In this document: piece by piece, positions 44,940-56,565 of the stretch | Numbering within the stretch: position 1 is the stretch's first letter | Layout: each line of letters begins with the position of its first letter | From: Stichopus chloronotus | Lineage: Eukaryota; Echinodermata; Holothuroidea; Aspidochirotida; Stichopodidae | Direction of reading: 5' to 3' | NCBI GenBank assembly: GCA_021234535.1 | Contig: CM037833.1 | Coordinates: forward strand, 5,726,709 to 5,790,708 | Length of the DNA: 64,000 bases | Notes under the pieces: generated by a model | The model's database searches: none | What the model was told of the DNA's origin: nothing | The model's input: the letters and a program-made list of their open reading frames with translations, nothing else | Translations under genes and position numbers: made by a program

Positions 44940-45909
44940 TTACCATTTTTATGTGAGCTTCACAACGACTGATGCTGAAGTTACTCCTTGAACTCCAGAC
45001 AGAGGTGAAAGAGTTAAAGGCAGACATCCGTCAGCTTCTTGTGACAACCGTCCATCCAGTTCAAGAAAAATACAAGTTTCCAGACGGAGTTGTGCTGCCA
45101 TGTAGTACTCTAGAGGGGCTGAAACTCCTGGATTTTAATTTATGGAGACCGAAAACTGCAACTGCCATACGGCCATTAAAGTGAGGTCGCGTGGTCACCT
45201 TAAGTTACCCAAGGCACCTGCACAATTTGAACCAGACAATTTCGCCACTGATATTTCATAGCAAAGTTTCAGAAACTATCCCAAGTTTTGCACATGCCTC
45301 CCAATGACAGAGCAGCAAATTAGAAGGGGAAATGAGGGTAGGACAAGGAGAAGACCAATGGCATCCCGGGTGAGCCATTGGAGCAACCATTCAGGCAGGG
45401 CAAATGCAAGGCCATCGTATGGTGGCCGTGAAATTGTTCTATGGCATGGCTACGACAAGCTATTTCTATGGCAAAAATGATATAGCTCTGTGTTATAATT
45501 CTACAGCGACCGCTACGGTTTTGTCAAAGGTGTAGGTATATGCTCTGGAAACATATTGTACTGCATATTTGTTTGATAACCAGTGCTACTGATTGCAATG
45601 ATGTTGTTTGAGATCAACCTTGAGGCCTAGTAAACTGGTAAATTCACAGGAGTAACGAAACATCAGAATTATCTTTCGTTTTGAATGAAGCCTTCATAAA
45701 GCATGACCTTTAAAAGAATATGGCCATTTCAAATTAACTCTTATACAATGTTTGTTTGCTTTGTCATAGCTTACACTGCTGATGCCCACTGGTGGCACTG
45801 ACCTACGTGATGTAGTCAAGAGGACGATGAAAATAGCCCTAACCAATGCTGTTGGAGGTCAGTTGAACAGGACTGGTCGAAGCACTTACCTTAATACCCA
45901 TCTTTGAAA
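44940..45909 (+). pseudogene. Second DUF4806-type gene, two exons visible
   Basis: Exon at about 44940-45180: coiled coil LELQTEVKELKADIRQLL, then KFPDGVVLPCSTLEGLKLLD, with donor GTGAGG. Exon at 45770-45909 after a TTGTCATAG acceptor: the DUF4806 core LMPTGGTDLRDVVKRTMKIA, LTNAVGGQLNRTGRS, then a stop just before donor GTAAGT. Same layout as the minus-strand gene at 17991-23490 (coiled coil exon, then core exon), with a short intron instead of a 3-kb one. The stop and missing flanking exons suggest a degraded copy. It directly precedes a P2RX7_C gene on the same strand. Confidence 0.65.
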
Positions 45910-46189
45910 GTAAGTTTTGTTGGATTAAGGTTGTTTCCACATTGATGTATTTTTTTGTTTCTGTCATGGAAATTAAGTTGTGCAGACATTTTAAGCAAAC
46001 CAATCGAGCAATCGGGTTTCACAGTGACCATTCGTGACGTCATTGCTGAACAACTCCGATTGTTTTGCCATAGTGACCAGTATATAAAGCACAGTCACGT
46101 CGCATACTCCACTGCCTCCAAACGTCTCAACAACCCGCAGTATTTTCCAAATTTTTACACTGCGATATAAGAAAATCATACAAGATTTG

Positions 46190-47387
46190 ATGGAAGGGCC
46201 TAGACCATACGACTTCGATCCAGTATTTACAGCAGAGGAATTTCAGGCGAGGGAAATCATAGCAGAAGAGCATCGCCCTGACGACGACATTCCTAACGTT
46301 AGGCCATCGCGTCTTGGGAACATTGATTAGTGTATGTGCGGCAACTGTGGTGTTATGTCGTTGGAGGTCGAGTGTGTTTGTTGCCACGAAGTGGATTATT
46401 TTGAAAGGCTTGTTGACTTTAAATACGTGTGTCAAAATGAAGCGGTGTTAAGGGCTACTTTAGTGATGAGAAATGACATCCGGGGCCACGCAAGGAACAT
46501 ACCTTTTCAACTTGAGCCTGAGTGTTAAGTAATTCTTTGTAAGGAGGTTGACTTATTTTATACAATAATTAATCTATTGCAGGTGTGGCCTAAACTTGAA
46601 TATTCTTTTCATATTTTTCATTGGCTACTTGCCTAGCACAGAATGACTTCATTTCTTCAGAACCTAGTGGGTGGCCAAGTATTCCTTATTTGTTACTGAT
46701 TACTGATAGTCAAACTGGTTTCTTGGGAGGGGGGGGGATTGATTAGTGGCAGATATGCAAGTGGGCGACAGAAACGACAGTTCAAATGCACAACCTAACT
46801 GTATGTTGAAGACATCTGAATTCAGTTCACCCGGCTACAGGTCAACAACTGCTGTACCATACATTACTCAGTACGCTCTTTTCTACATTGAAAATTGAGA
46901 CTAGTCGGTTGCCCTACTGTAAAATAAAAATGATGACGTTCTCCGTTTTTCATACACATTTGAAAGTGTTGCCCCCCAAGCAAAATATATTTTGTGTTTA
47001 TTGATGAGTCAGTACATCATCATTGTAGTAAAGTGAATCCTAGCTTTATAAATATGAAATGGTTGTTACCATATGCCATGTGGTAACATTTAATGCTTGA
47101 ATGATTGCTACATAATTTTCTATAGAGCCACATCAGTCTACCACATAAATGAAAGTTTAACCCAGACCTATCCATTTTCTTTGATAGATCATATCGGGTA
47201 TGCATCTTATAGAACGTTTACGTATTGGGCACATGGTCGACTGGGAAGAGGCGTAAGGAAAGTTGTTCCATCCTGTGCAGTGTTGAAGATCCGTCAGAAA
47301 TTTCCAGAGGCGTCTGGGATTTACACTGGATTTCTTGTTACCAATGAGGGTGAAGAACTGGAAGTAGGGGAACTGGAGGCTCTGTAA
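46190..47387 (+). pseudogene. Second standalone P2RX7_C gene, two exons, one in-frame stop
   Basis: Exon 1 from 46190: MEGPRPYDFDPVFTAEEF, an acidic spacer, an in-frame TAG at 46328 where the family has Trp, then CMCGNCGVMSLEVECVCCHE (Cys-rich zinc site) and AVLRATLVMRNDIRGHARNI. A donor GTTAAG at about 46526 gives a phase that fits exon 2. Exon 2, 47188-47387, after TTTGATAG: YASYRTFTYWAHGRLGRGVR, KVVPSCAVLKIRQKFPEASG, ending ELEVGELEAL and a stop. Same intron position as the copy at 32857-34034, so both come from duplication of an intron-bearing gene. Apart from the TAG the frame is intact. Confidence 0.75.
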
Positions 47388-49500
47388 CTTTGTTGATATT
47401 TGTTTGCCACATTTTACATTTTTGGGACCTGTACCATGTCTTGGACATTTTCAGGTATTGACCAGTTTGAAGTCAAACATGTACAGTACCACAGGAGCTG
47501 ATTCTGTGTGAATTTATTTCTTGGATTTAAAATAAAACAAAGGGGTCATTGGGGTCATTGTCAGGCTTTCTCAAATGGCGGCACGTATGCCACTTGTGGT
47601 TTGCCACATATTTTGGGGTGACGTGCAGAAAGTACTGGGGGAAAGAATATTGAAAACTTGAACTTCTTCAAAAACAAAAATTCACAAGGGGATATCCCCT
47701 CCCCTTGAACCCATCCCCAGGATGGCGATCAGTGGCACATTATTTTAACAACCTCTTGTCGTGTGGCGCCTCTGCAAATTTAATGGAGGAAGCATGCTTT
47801 ACGTTATCCAGTTCTCAAATGACTATTAAGTAGATCCTTCCTTGGTTTACTTGTAGCACTTGCTCTTAATTTACAGCATAGTCTAAGTTATAATGTAGAC
47901 AAACTGTAGACAACTATATTGTCTGCAGGCTTTGTAATTGGGAGTGGCATTTCAGGTTATAGTTATAGATAACTACCAGGAGAGCAAGCAATAAACCATG
48001 TACAAAATGAGGATTATCTAATGGAAGGTAATGGGGGGGGGGCATTAGAATGGGAAATCTTTATCCTTTAAATTTATGAAAGAAACTCCAGGGTAACTTA
48101 CTTTTTACGTTGCGACCATATTTTTAGGCAAATTGTTAAGTTCCAATGAATTATTCTTTTGATTTCTTATTTGCCATGAGTGTGTGACAGTTACTGTATG
48201 TATAAATGGAAAGATTTTGTCATCCCCCATATTTAAGATGGTTCAGAGTTACTGCATGATCACATAAGACATTTTCACATATCTGATTGTTGTATCTCCG
48301 GATATCTTATCATTCCTACTGCTGAGTGGGGTCACTGAAGATTGAGGTTGAAGAATTGGTCACAAGTAGTGAAGTTTCACTTCCTCTGTGGTATTTTCCC
48401 AACCAAAATCTAGCATACAAGTGATTTATCATAAAAGAGGGCACCCTGCAATTTTACTCCTTCAAATAAATGAATTCCTTTCCCTGCATGTTTATACTTG
48501 TGAATGGACAAAATGAAAAAGTAAATTCGCATTCAATTTAAATACATGAACGGTTGTGATCACTCACACCTCCAAAATGGAAGATCTTAATGTAATTAAC
48601 ATTTTGAAAGTGAAAAAGGTATTTCAGATGCTTGGCTATTGCATATGTCTACGTGTAGAACATTTGGAGGTTGACCAGTGACAAACATGTTCTCCGTTTT
48701 GTATTGCTGAAGTGAGATTTTTCTTTTGGTTTATACCATCAAAAGTAATGACTTGTTCCATTGTGTTCCGATGACTTAATTGGGGTGTTTGCACCTTTCT
48801 TTTTAAAATTCAGGTGACCACTACAGGTTTCCGGCAACTACCTCTCAGAAAACTCCCCAGACCCCTCCCCCCGGGAAAATTCAAACAGAAAACTCCCTCT
48901 CCGGCAACTTCCACCGCATGCCTCCCACCTAGACAATCGTTAACTTATTTCCATTGACAGATCCTCAGCGCATTTCGCTTGGACAATTCCCACTCTCCCT
49001 AATTGTAGCCCCTTTCCCTCTGAGAGGTTAGTTTGAAGACCAGAGTAGATGTGACTGCGGTAGTGGGGAATGAAAGATGAGACAAAATATGTCGTTTCAC
49101 ACTTTCCCAAAATTTATTGTAAACTTCTGAAGTATTGTACAAATGTCTCGTGGAAATATTTACGAAGATACATAATGACTTTCCTGATAGCTTATCCAAT
49201 GGCATGGTTCTATGAATCCACTTTAACTAGAGTCAAGGTCATATTGCTTAAACTATGATATTTAAAAAAGATGCACAAGAGGAAAAATAGCACTGATTGG
49301 GTCATACTCAATTGCAACATCTAGTGTCAGGGGCATTTTGCTTCAGTTTAACAACAACAAAAAAAAGCTTAGGAAATTTGTTTTATAATAATATCTTAAG
49401 CCACTGTTGCTTTTTCATACTGACATCTTACTATCGGCTTGGAGTTATGCAACAATGAAATTGATGAATAAAATGTAATACGAATTTGAACTACTGTGTG
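47388..49500. other. No gene recognised
   Basis: AT-rich DNA. A pyrimidine-rich repeat-like patch at 48830-48960 (CTCCCCAGACCCCTCCCC and relatives) resembles C-rich patches near 34860 and 35430. No exon supported. Confidence 0.4.
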
Positions 49501-50640
49501 CCACAGCCCAACACAATGTGGGCCAAAACTTCAATGAGGCATTCAGAGAGCAGCATTTCTGGAGTTCCTCTGCAAGTCCCTCCTCCACATTTCTGTACGA
49601 CTTTGGTCCCTCCTCCCGAAAGGCCTCGAACCTGCTAGTGATTACAAGTGAATTCATTGTTCAAAATTTATAAATCATGGACCATTACTGATAACATATT
49701 TTAAGAAATATATTTTACAAGTGGCATTGGAACTACAACAACTTGAAATATACTTTTTCAAGAACAAAAGATGGTCATCATCAATGAACTTCATAACAGT
49801 TTCAAAAAAGAAAAGCAACAACCTTAGATTTCATCTTCACTTTCCTCTGGCTTCTTATGAAATCTTGACCTTCTGTTTCTCATCACCTCATTAAGGAGAG
49901 TTCCTTACCTCTGAGGCTTTGCAAAATAAATCTAACTCCAAGTAATTTAGAATATTGTTCCCAACTGGTGCCAATCCATTACAGTGTGTCCAGAGCTGCA
50001 AGTAAGAACGACACGAGTCAAAAACAATGTACTTATCTTCATTAATGTGAGCCTTGTTATTCATCGCTTTCATTGTCTTTGTGAGAAGATGATTACCCCT
50101 TATTACTGACATATTCGATATCACCTTCTTTGGTAAATGAGCTACCAGTGTTACTTTCATCATGTTTGATGTGAACTTTGTCTTTTGAATCGTTACTTTC
50201 CTCACTGCTGCTGCTGTGGGGTGATAATGGTTGCCCTTGGAAAAATTCATCATCACTCTCACTGTCTTTGTGTGAGGATGATGACTCCTTATGACTGCTG
50301 CCACATTCAGTGTCTCCTTCTTTGCATTCGTCGAGTAGGCTTCTGGAACTATGTACATCACGTTCGCTCTTAATGATATCACATCTACTACTACTAGAAC
50401 TAGTACTACCTCTGCTGCCTCCACTGCCTTCACTTTCACTGCTACTGTTAGATTCATGTTGGCACTGCTCGATATGTCCGCCACCACTTCTATTGTTCTC
50501 ACAGCTTGTTGTGGACAATGTTGTTGGTGGTTGAGGGTTGCCAGGAGTCACATCTGCCGGTGGCGATGTTGGCTTATGTATTGGATGAGTTTGCAGAGTA
50601 GGCTGAACCCTCCTGACATGTATAATCGTGCTCCATCTGT
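49501..50640 (-). CDS. Possible serine-rich gene, 3' part (unrecognised)
   Basis: A long minus-strand frame (about 50640-50090) encodes a low-complexity Ser/Glu/Asp-rich protein (HESNSSSESEGSGG, SSSSHKDSESDDEF). An inner duplication of about 40 bp recurs at 50060-50100 and 50245-50290. Downstream, 49895-49828 reads VMRNRRSRFHKKPEESEDEI to a stop, and 49633-49500, after a TAGCAG acceptor, reads FEAFREEGPKSYRNVEEGLA. No domain is recognised, and splice joins between these pieces are not proven. It could be a host gene or a repeat-derived one. Confidence 0.35.
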
Positions 50641-51651
50641 GGATACTTGTGATAATGTGATGGAAACTGACATGATTGGTCTCTTGACTCACACACAGCT
50701 TGAATTCCAACATAAATTATTGCATAACACATTAACATCTGATAGTATAACTAAGAAATAAGCACTAATTGCATGGAAAATGAACTAACTTTTAAAAGGA
50801 AGTTCACTCAAATCTTTGCTGTTGACCCGAAATAATGCTTGACTTACATTTGCATGTAAAAGCATTCATCATCAGTTTCAATATTTATATCAAACTTGAC
50901 TTTCACTAATTAGATATCATTTATACTTGCACAGAATGACAGTAATGAACTACACAGTATGATACAGTTTTAATGGTTCTGCATGTAGCATAACGAGTAC
51001 GACTCTGCATTTGCAATTACGAAGTTGTGTTATATTCCGACCAAGTGACATATCAACAAAATTGTGACAATCATCATAAGATTGTAATCTGTCTGAAATT
51101 CAGGCAACCCGGTATATACTTCATGTAAGCGAACCTCAAGGCTCAGGTGAATAGACATCAGAAGGGAAATGAATAGACTGAATAGCCTGTACTGAACAGG
51201 ATTAAAAGGCATCTATATCAGTCAGTTTGAGGTTTGCTTACGTACTAACAACCCCAGGCTATATCTACCTAAGGAATATATCATAAATGATGAGCTGACT
51301 TTTGACCTTAGATGATCCTCCAGAATCATGCAAAGACGATGGGATGACACGATTACAAATAAAGATCAATAATGCAGCTAGCATTGTCCACTCCCCCAGG
51401 TTGCATCAACTGATACGATTAAAACTCTGAACATATTACAGGATCCAGGTACTCTCATTTAAGAAAAAATAATAGAAGGGGTGTTACCACTGGCACATTA
51501 TCAAACAACACCACTTTGAAGACATTCTTTTTTATGTTTGTCTTTTTTTTTAATGGATTTTCAAATTCAGGAAAAGAACTGCCAAAAACTTTATTTATCT
51601 TGATTTGTCTGATTTACTAGGCTATGAGATCACAATAAAACTGGAACTTAC
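50641..51651. other. No gene recognised
   Basis: Likely intron sequence if the flanking exon candidates belong to one gene; otherwise unassigned. Confidence 0.3.
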
Positions 51652-51738
51652 TTTTTTGGGGCCTCTTTTTCTCTTTCTCGCTTATTGCCCATCACTCTCA
51701 GCTTGACTGTCGTTAGTCTCGGTTGTGGTATTCTGTAT
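51652..51738 (-). CDS. Small exon candidate
   Basis: 87 bp between an AAATGCAG acceptor and a strong GTAAGT donor. One phase is open throughout and very basic (VMGNKREREKEAPKK). The phase continuing from the exon at 53641 reads IQNTTTETNDSQAESDGQ and stops. Which is used cannot be decided from sequence alone. Confidence 0.35.
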
Positions 51739-53640
51739 CTGCATTTGTTGCAAAAAAAAAGAAAGAGAAAACAACATTCAAGTCATTATAAATTCCTGTT
51801 AACTGCATAATCCATCCATCATCTGTCAACGGTAAAGGACAAAATGGCTTTCCCAAGTTCAGGGAATATCAGGGAATCCTGATTAAAGCAGGAAGTCCAG
51901 GCAACTTGCACCTGTTATAGAGTAGACCACAAAAACAGACAATCCTAGTAGAGAATAGAATCATCTGTTGTAAATAAACCCTCTTAATCTCTGACTCAAT
52001 GGTACTCTATTTATAAGCTATCAACAGGAAGAAGTATTGGGTCGGAATGTAAACCCAAGATAAGTAACACTAACAAACTTGTTATAATTTACTGTACTTC
52101 ATCACCCAATGTGTGAATGGACCTCATTTATACCATACTACTGTATGCTTCTCCTAGCCATGAAGCTAAACAGCATAGTTCATTATCATGAAGAGAAACA
52201 ACTGTGTAGTCCAAAGCTGGTTGGAAGGTGAAAACAACTTGTGGGATAATCTGCAATTGTGCCTATTGCAGTTAGTTTAGTAAGTGCGGTGACTAAATAA
52301 AGTGAAAAAACAAAACCAAAAAAAGTGACTCCCTGAAAAGTGAAAAGCATAACATAACACCATAACAGAAAGCAAGTACTACTTCAATAGAGAAGAAATC
52401 ATCAAACTGGAAAGTACTCCCCTGCGTACCTTACCAATAACTAGATTCTAATTTCTAGCTCAGAGAATCCTATCCTTTGCAAGGAATTGGGCCAATATTT
52501 TTAAATGGAGGGGATGTACTCAGCTCGGTATATCAGTAACCTATTCCTATTTCCAAACAAATAATGCTACCGGAATCGCAAAATTCCATGTGACATTTGC
52601 AGAAAATGTAATGTATAGCAGTGATGTTTACTCGAGTTCCTCTGAGAAACTGTCAGGCTGAACAATAATAGACTTTACAGGCTATGCCCGGTGAAACATT
52701 TTGTAAGAGCCCACTGGTATGATTGCGATAAATGCAAAACTCTCCCCTAAGTCAGCTATAAAAATGTTCAATTCCAGAGCACGTATCTCCATGAAAAATA
52801 ACTCAAATAAATGTTGCAGTGCTACAAATCGTTAAAACAGTTGTCTATGCTCATCTATGAATTCTTATTTTAAGGTAAGTTTAAAAGTATATTCACTTTT
52901 TGAGTGTATAATTTTACACCACAGTTGTGTTTATCTGAGTGTTAGGCTTTACAAACTTTTTATTTCACAGGGTCTTGTTAGGCTCATTTCAATATCATTG
53001 CATTATTTGTTGGCGTAGCCTTGGCCTTCCTGCAGTAGGCTAGGCCGAGCCTACTGAGTGATAGCAAGTAGGCCTAGCCTAGCCCAAGTTTGGAGGGTAT
53101 TGCGTCAATAGCGAGATATCAGTACTAAAGTTAGGCTAGGCCTAGCTGGGAATGGAAAAAAAGATTATGGAATTGGCAAAATAACTGAACATTTATTTGC
53201 CCTCAAAGTTGTCAAATCCAACTACAGGCTAGGCTCATTACTCATCAGCTACTGTAACGTTAGATTCGTGGTATTTAACGATACCCGTTATAATTACGCC
53301 TAATCTAACTACAACTTAGCTGATAAGACTAGAGCTTAGTTACAAAACATTATACAGTAGCCCTAGTCTGAATTTTACATCATACAGTATAGATAGAGCG
53401 ACAGAACTAGTCGAAGTTTGTCCTAACGTTTATTACAGAGACTGTAACTTCCTACCCTCGCCTTAGCCTGCCAAGGCGGATTACTCGAGCGACCCGCAAT
53501 GCAAGAAACGGTCAGTACTTTTGGCTTTCAATAAGGGCCGGGCCCGTAACTTCCTAACGGCTACGTACTGTATCATGCACAATTCGTACCGTTAACTTGA
53601 GTGACATGGTTAGTCTGCCGTGAATAAATACGTTTCATAC
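51739..53640. other. No gene recognised
   Basis: AT-rich DNA. An AGGCCTA cluster at 53020-53150 and CpG-richer sequence from about 53270 precede the candidate first exon. Confidence 0.35.
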
Positions 53641-53926
53641 CTCTCTCGATTCTGACTGTTGACGATTTTGTGACGACTCTCTAGGTTTTGGCGGCTGAGA
53701 CCGATGAGCGAAAATTGAGGGTACAGAGTCGTGTTTGAGTCTCTTCGATTTGCTGCTGTACCCCAACAGTTTTGCTTCTTGTCTTCTTCAATGTCCTCTG
53801 GAGTGATCCTCGCAAATGACATCGTCTCTGCTCCACACATTGTGTGCGTGGTATATGTACGTGTTGGTTATTGTGCACAACGTACTGTACTGACGACGAA
53901 CCAGGTTTTATAGCATGTAAGTGCAA
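53641..53926 (-). CDS. Candidate first exon, unrecognised protein
   Basis: Minus-strand frame from an ATG at about 53822 reads MSFARITPEDIEEDKKQN and stays open to a GAGAG|GTATGA donor at 53641. The surroundings are CpG-richer than average, as for a promoter. No domain recognised. Confidence 0.35.
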
Positions 53927-54165
53927 CCGCGAAGTATCGCGGAATTGCTTGCGAGTGCGTTGTTCACGAATAGTGACAATGAAACCTGATTGCGCAATAA
54001 ATGCCTGCCACTGGAGTTGTGGTTAGGCTATAGGATACAAAGTTCAGAGTGGACCCCATTCATTCAAACAGGCTCGGGTTGACCGCAAAATTGAGAGATG
54101 TAGGTTTCAGAGCATACCCAAAAAATACAGATGCCTTTCACGTCTGACTTTCCTATCCCTTTAAA

Positions 54166-54312
54166 TACCAGCCGGTCCGCCCGCACCGAAGCGAGTGGAC
54201 CCCGTCTGCCAAACGTCGACCTAGACATACCAGCGAAGTCGGACTCAACCCTCAACGAAACCTCCGCCCTCACCGATGCCAAGACGACGTCCGTAGGCCG
54301 CCCCTCTCCCTT
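54166..54312 (-). mobile_element. LINE 3'-UTR fragment
   Basis: Near-identical to the LINE 3'-UTR in 38570-38710 (CCGGTCCGCCCGCACCGAAG, CTGCCAAACGTCGACCTAGA, GTCGGACTCAACCCTCAAC), in the same orientation as that minus-strand copy. Confidence 0.8.
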
Positions 54313-54681
54313 GTCGACCGACGGTTATATTGTATTCATTTGTCGGTGATTTTACTCTAAAAGTGACCGTGCATTATCCAGTGGTTAATAAATTGTCAAC
54401 AGGCTGAAATTGGCCAATAAGAGTTGAGGATTCTTAACAAGTATGCACGAACAGTCACTCATGAAAGAAACATTTAGGGTCGCAATAACTAAACGTCCGT
54501 TGAAGCCACGACCGAAGAAGGGCCAAACTGCAACGCTTCGACAAGATCAAGGTTGTGATGCAGGACGGCACAACCAGTGAAAGAAAAATTGTGTATATTA
54601 ACGGTCCGTACAAAGGATAGTTCTAGTGCAAAGAAAAGGCAGTGGGCACTGTCAACTTGCCTGGTACTAATTTCAATTGAC

Positions 54682-56565
54682 TATAGGGTAAAGGTTCCTA
54701 ATATGGCCCTGTCCCAAATATGGCCCATAGTGTAGTAATGTTTTATTTTTTGGCATACACCCTCCGATTTCGCAAAGCTGGTATGAATGATGTGAAAAAG
54801 CAACTCAAGACACGTACTTCGAGCGATCTATGGTTAGATTGAAGAAAATATAAGCTATTTTCTGATCAAGTGAAAGAAAGGGTGATTTTGAAGTGCTGCA
54901 TTTTCGGCTATGTTATAAATCAAGGTACTTTTTATTTTATTTTGTATACGAAAATATGATTAAATAATTCGACAAAGTAAAGTTTATTGCATAGTTACTT
55001 GTAGTAAATAAGTAAAGGCTCAGAATTTCCTTTGTCATGGTGTTTCCAGGACATAATAGACACTTTTACTGACCTGTAGTGACCAAAATAGTGTTCCTTA
55101 TATGGCCCCCAGTGAAACAACCAAAACAAGCCTTGTCATTGCCAAAGCTTTTAAGTCACACCAAGAGAATGCTTATTTTGTGGAACCTTGGAGGTTTATA
55201 TGAACTGTAAGTGATGGGTCTAATTCATTTGGAGGGTATTTTAAGAATATACCCAATAAATGACTGAATGCGGCAGCCTTTCGTTTCCTTATCACATCGG
55301 TATATGTTGCTAATATCAGGCAATGCTTGGCCTAGGTATGGATCTAGTTGAGGTATAAGGCATACACTAAGCTAACATTCAAGGTCTTACGCCTAAGGTA
55401 TACCAGGGAATTCAATGCTGTAGTGTTTTAAATAAGGTATTTGACCGAAGGGAAGTACACGACTGTAATTCAGCTAACCAGTATAACAGTGGTGTGGAAG
55501 TCTTAAAGTATGAGATAGGGCCCTCAAAACAAGACTTACAATACCATACAATGTTTTATCATTTCAGCTCGGGTCAATCACCATGGTGCGAACATTCATT
55601 CAAAAAAAGCGGGGGGGGGGGCACAGAGTAATTGGCAAACAGTCCCCATACTGGAAGCTGTGAAAACTGGAGAGATTAGTTTCTTGGAAGCAGCAAAATG
55701 GTTCTGTCCCGAAGACTTCTAGAGCAATGCGTCTGTAGAGGCCCCTGCTCAAAGGTCCACTGCTCTGACCAAGATGAGGAGAATTTGCTAGCTCGGTGTG
55801 AGGAGAGCAGAGAGGCTGAGTCACCTCGGAGTTACTTCGTAAGACTGCACAGTATTGTTGAAAGGTCAGGGAGGCCCAATCCTTTTAGTGGTAACACCAG
55901 AATGGCATGGTATTATTAGCTGCAAGGTTTTCAGAGGCGCTACCCGAAACTTTCTGTAAGAAAGCCAGTGACTTTTTTAGCACAGAGAGCTAAGTCCAGA
56001 TACTGGGACAAGCCCGGCTTATTGGACAAACGAGGTCCATTCCAAGACGAGTGGAGAGAGGGGCTTTAATAAAGCCGCTGGTGCCGCTAGGAATCCCATC
56101 CCACCATTTGTTATATTAAGGATGTACGCTTACAGGTATGTCTTATGATATTCGCACCACCTGGGACGCTGTTCGGCTGCTCACCGACGTCGTTAAGTTA
56201 GACCTGTTTTCAAAGTGTATGGAGTTTCTTTGTTAAAAGTATTCCTCCAGCTCGCCCCGTGTTAGTATTGTCGGATGGCTACGCATCCCATATAACACTG
56301 GAAACACTAGAATATGCTCGACAAGACGAAGTGGAGCTTCTGTGTCTCTCCTCCATACACTGCACATTGGCTGCAACCTCTGGACACTCAAGAGGGCTTA
56401 CAATGAGGAGTGTACCACTTTTATGACACGAAACCCCGGAAAGGTTTTCGAGAGTTTACAATAAGACTCCCATGGTGGCAAACGCTGCAAGTGGTTTCCG
56501 AGGCCCTTCAATCAAGGAGCCGTTGCTGATAAGGCAATCAGCAGAGCTACAGTTCCCAAAATGAT
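54682..56565 (+). pseudogene. Pogo/Tigger-type transposase, dead copy
   Basis: Probable left end near 54682 (GGGTAAAGGTTCCTAATATG, then repeated AATATGGCCC words). Coding remains from 55583: MVRTFIQKK start, AVKTGEISFLEAAKWF (helix-turn-helix region), FQRRYPKLSVRKPVTF, YWDKPGLLDKRGPFQDEW, then the DDE core VLSDGYASHITLETLEYARQ, DEVELLCLS and, in another frame, HWLQPLD, and the end YNKTPMVANAASGFRGPSIK. These are pogo/Tigger DDE motifs (DG.ASH, LQPLD). Many stops and frame changes. The stretch 54700-55580 between the end and the ORF is non-coding. Confidence 0.7.

Noticed and set aside
54131..54349. 72-codon plus-strand open frame
   Set aside because: Also an antisense reading of the LINE 3'-UTR fragment.
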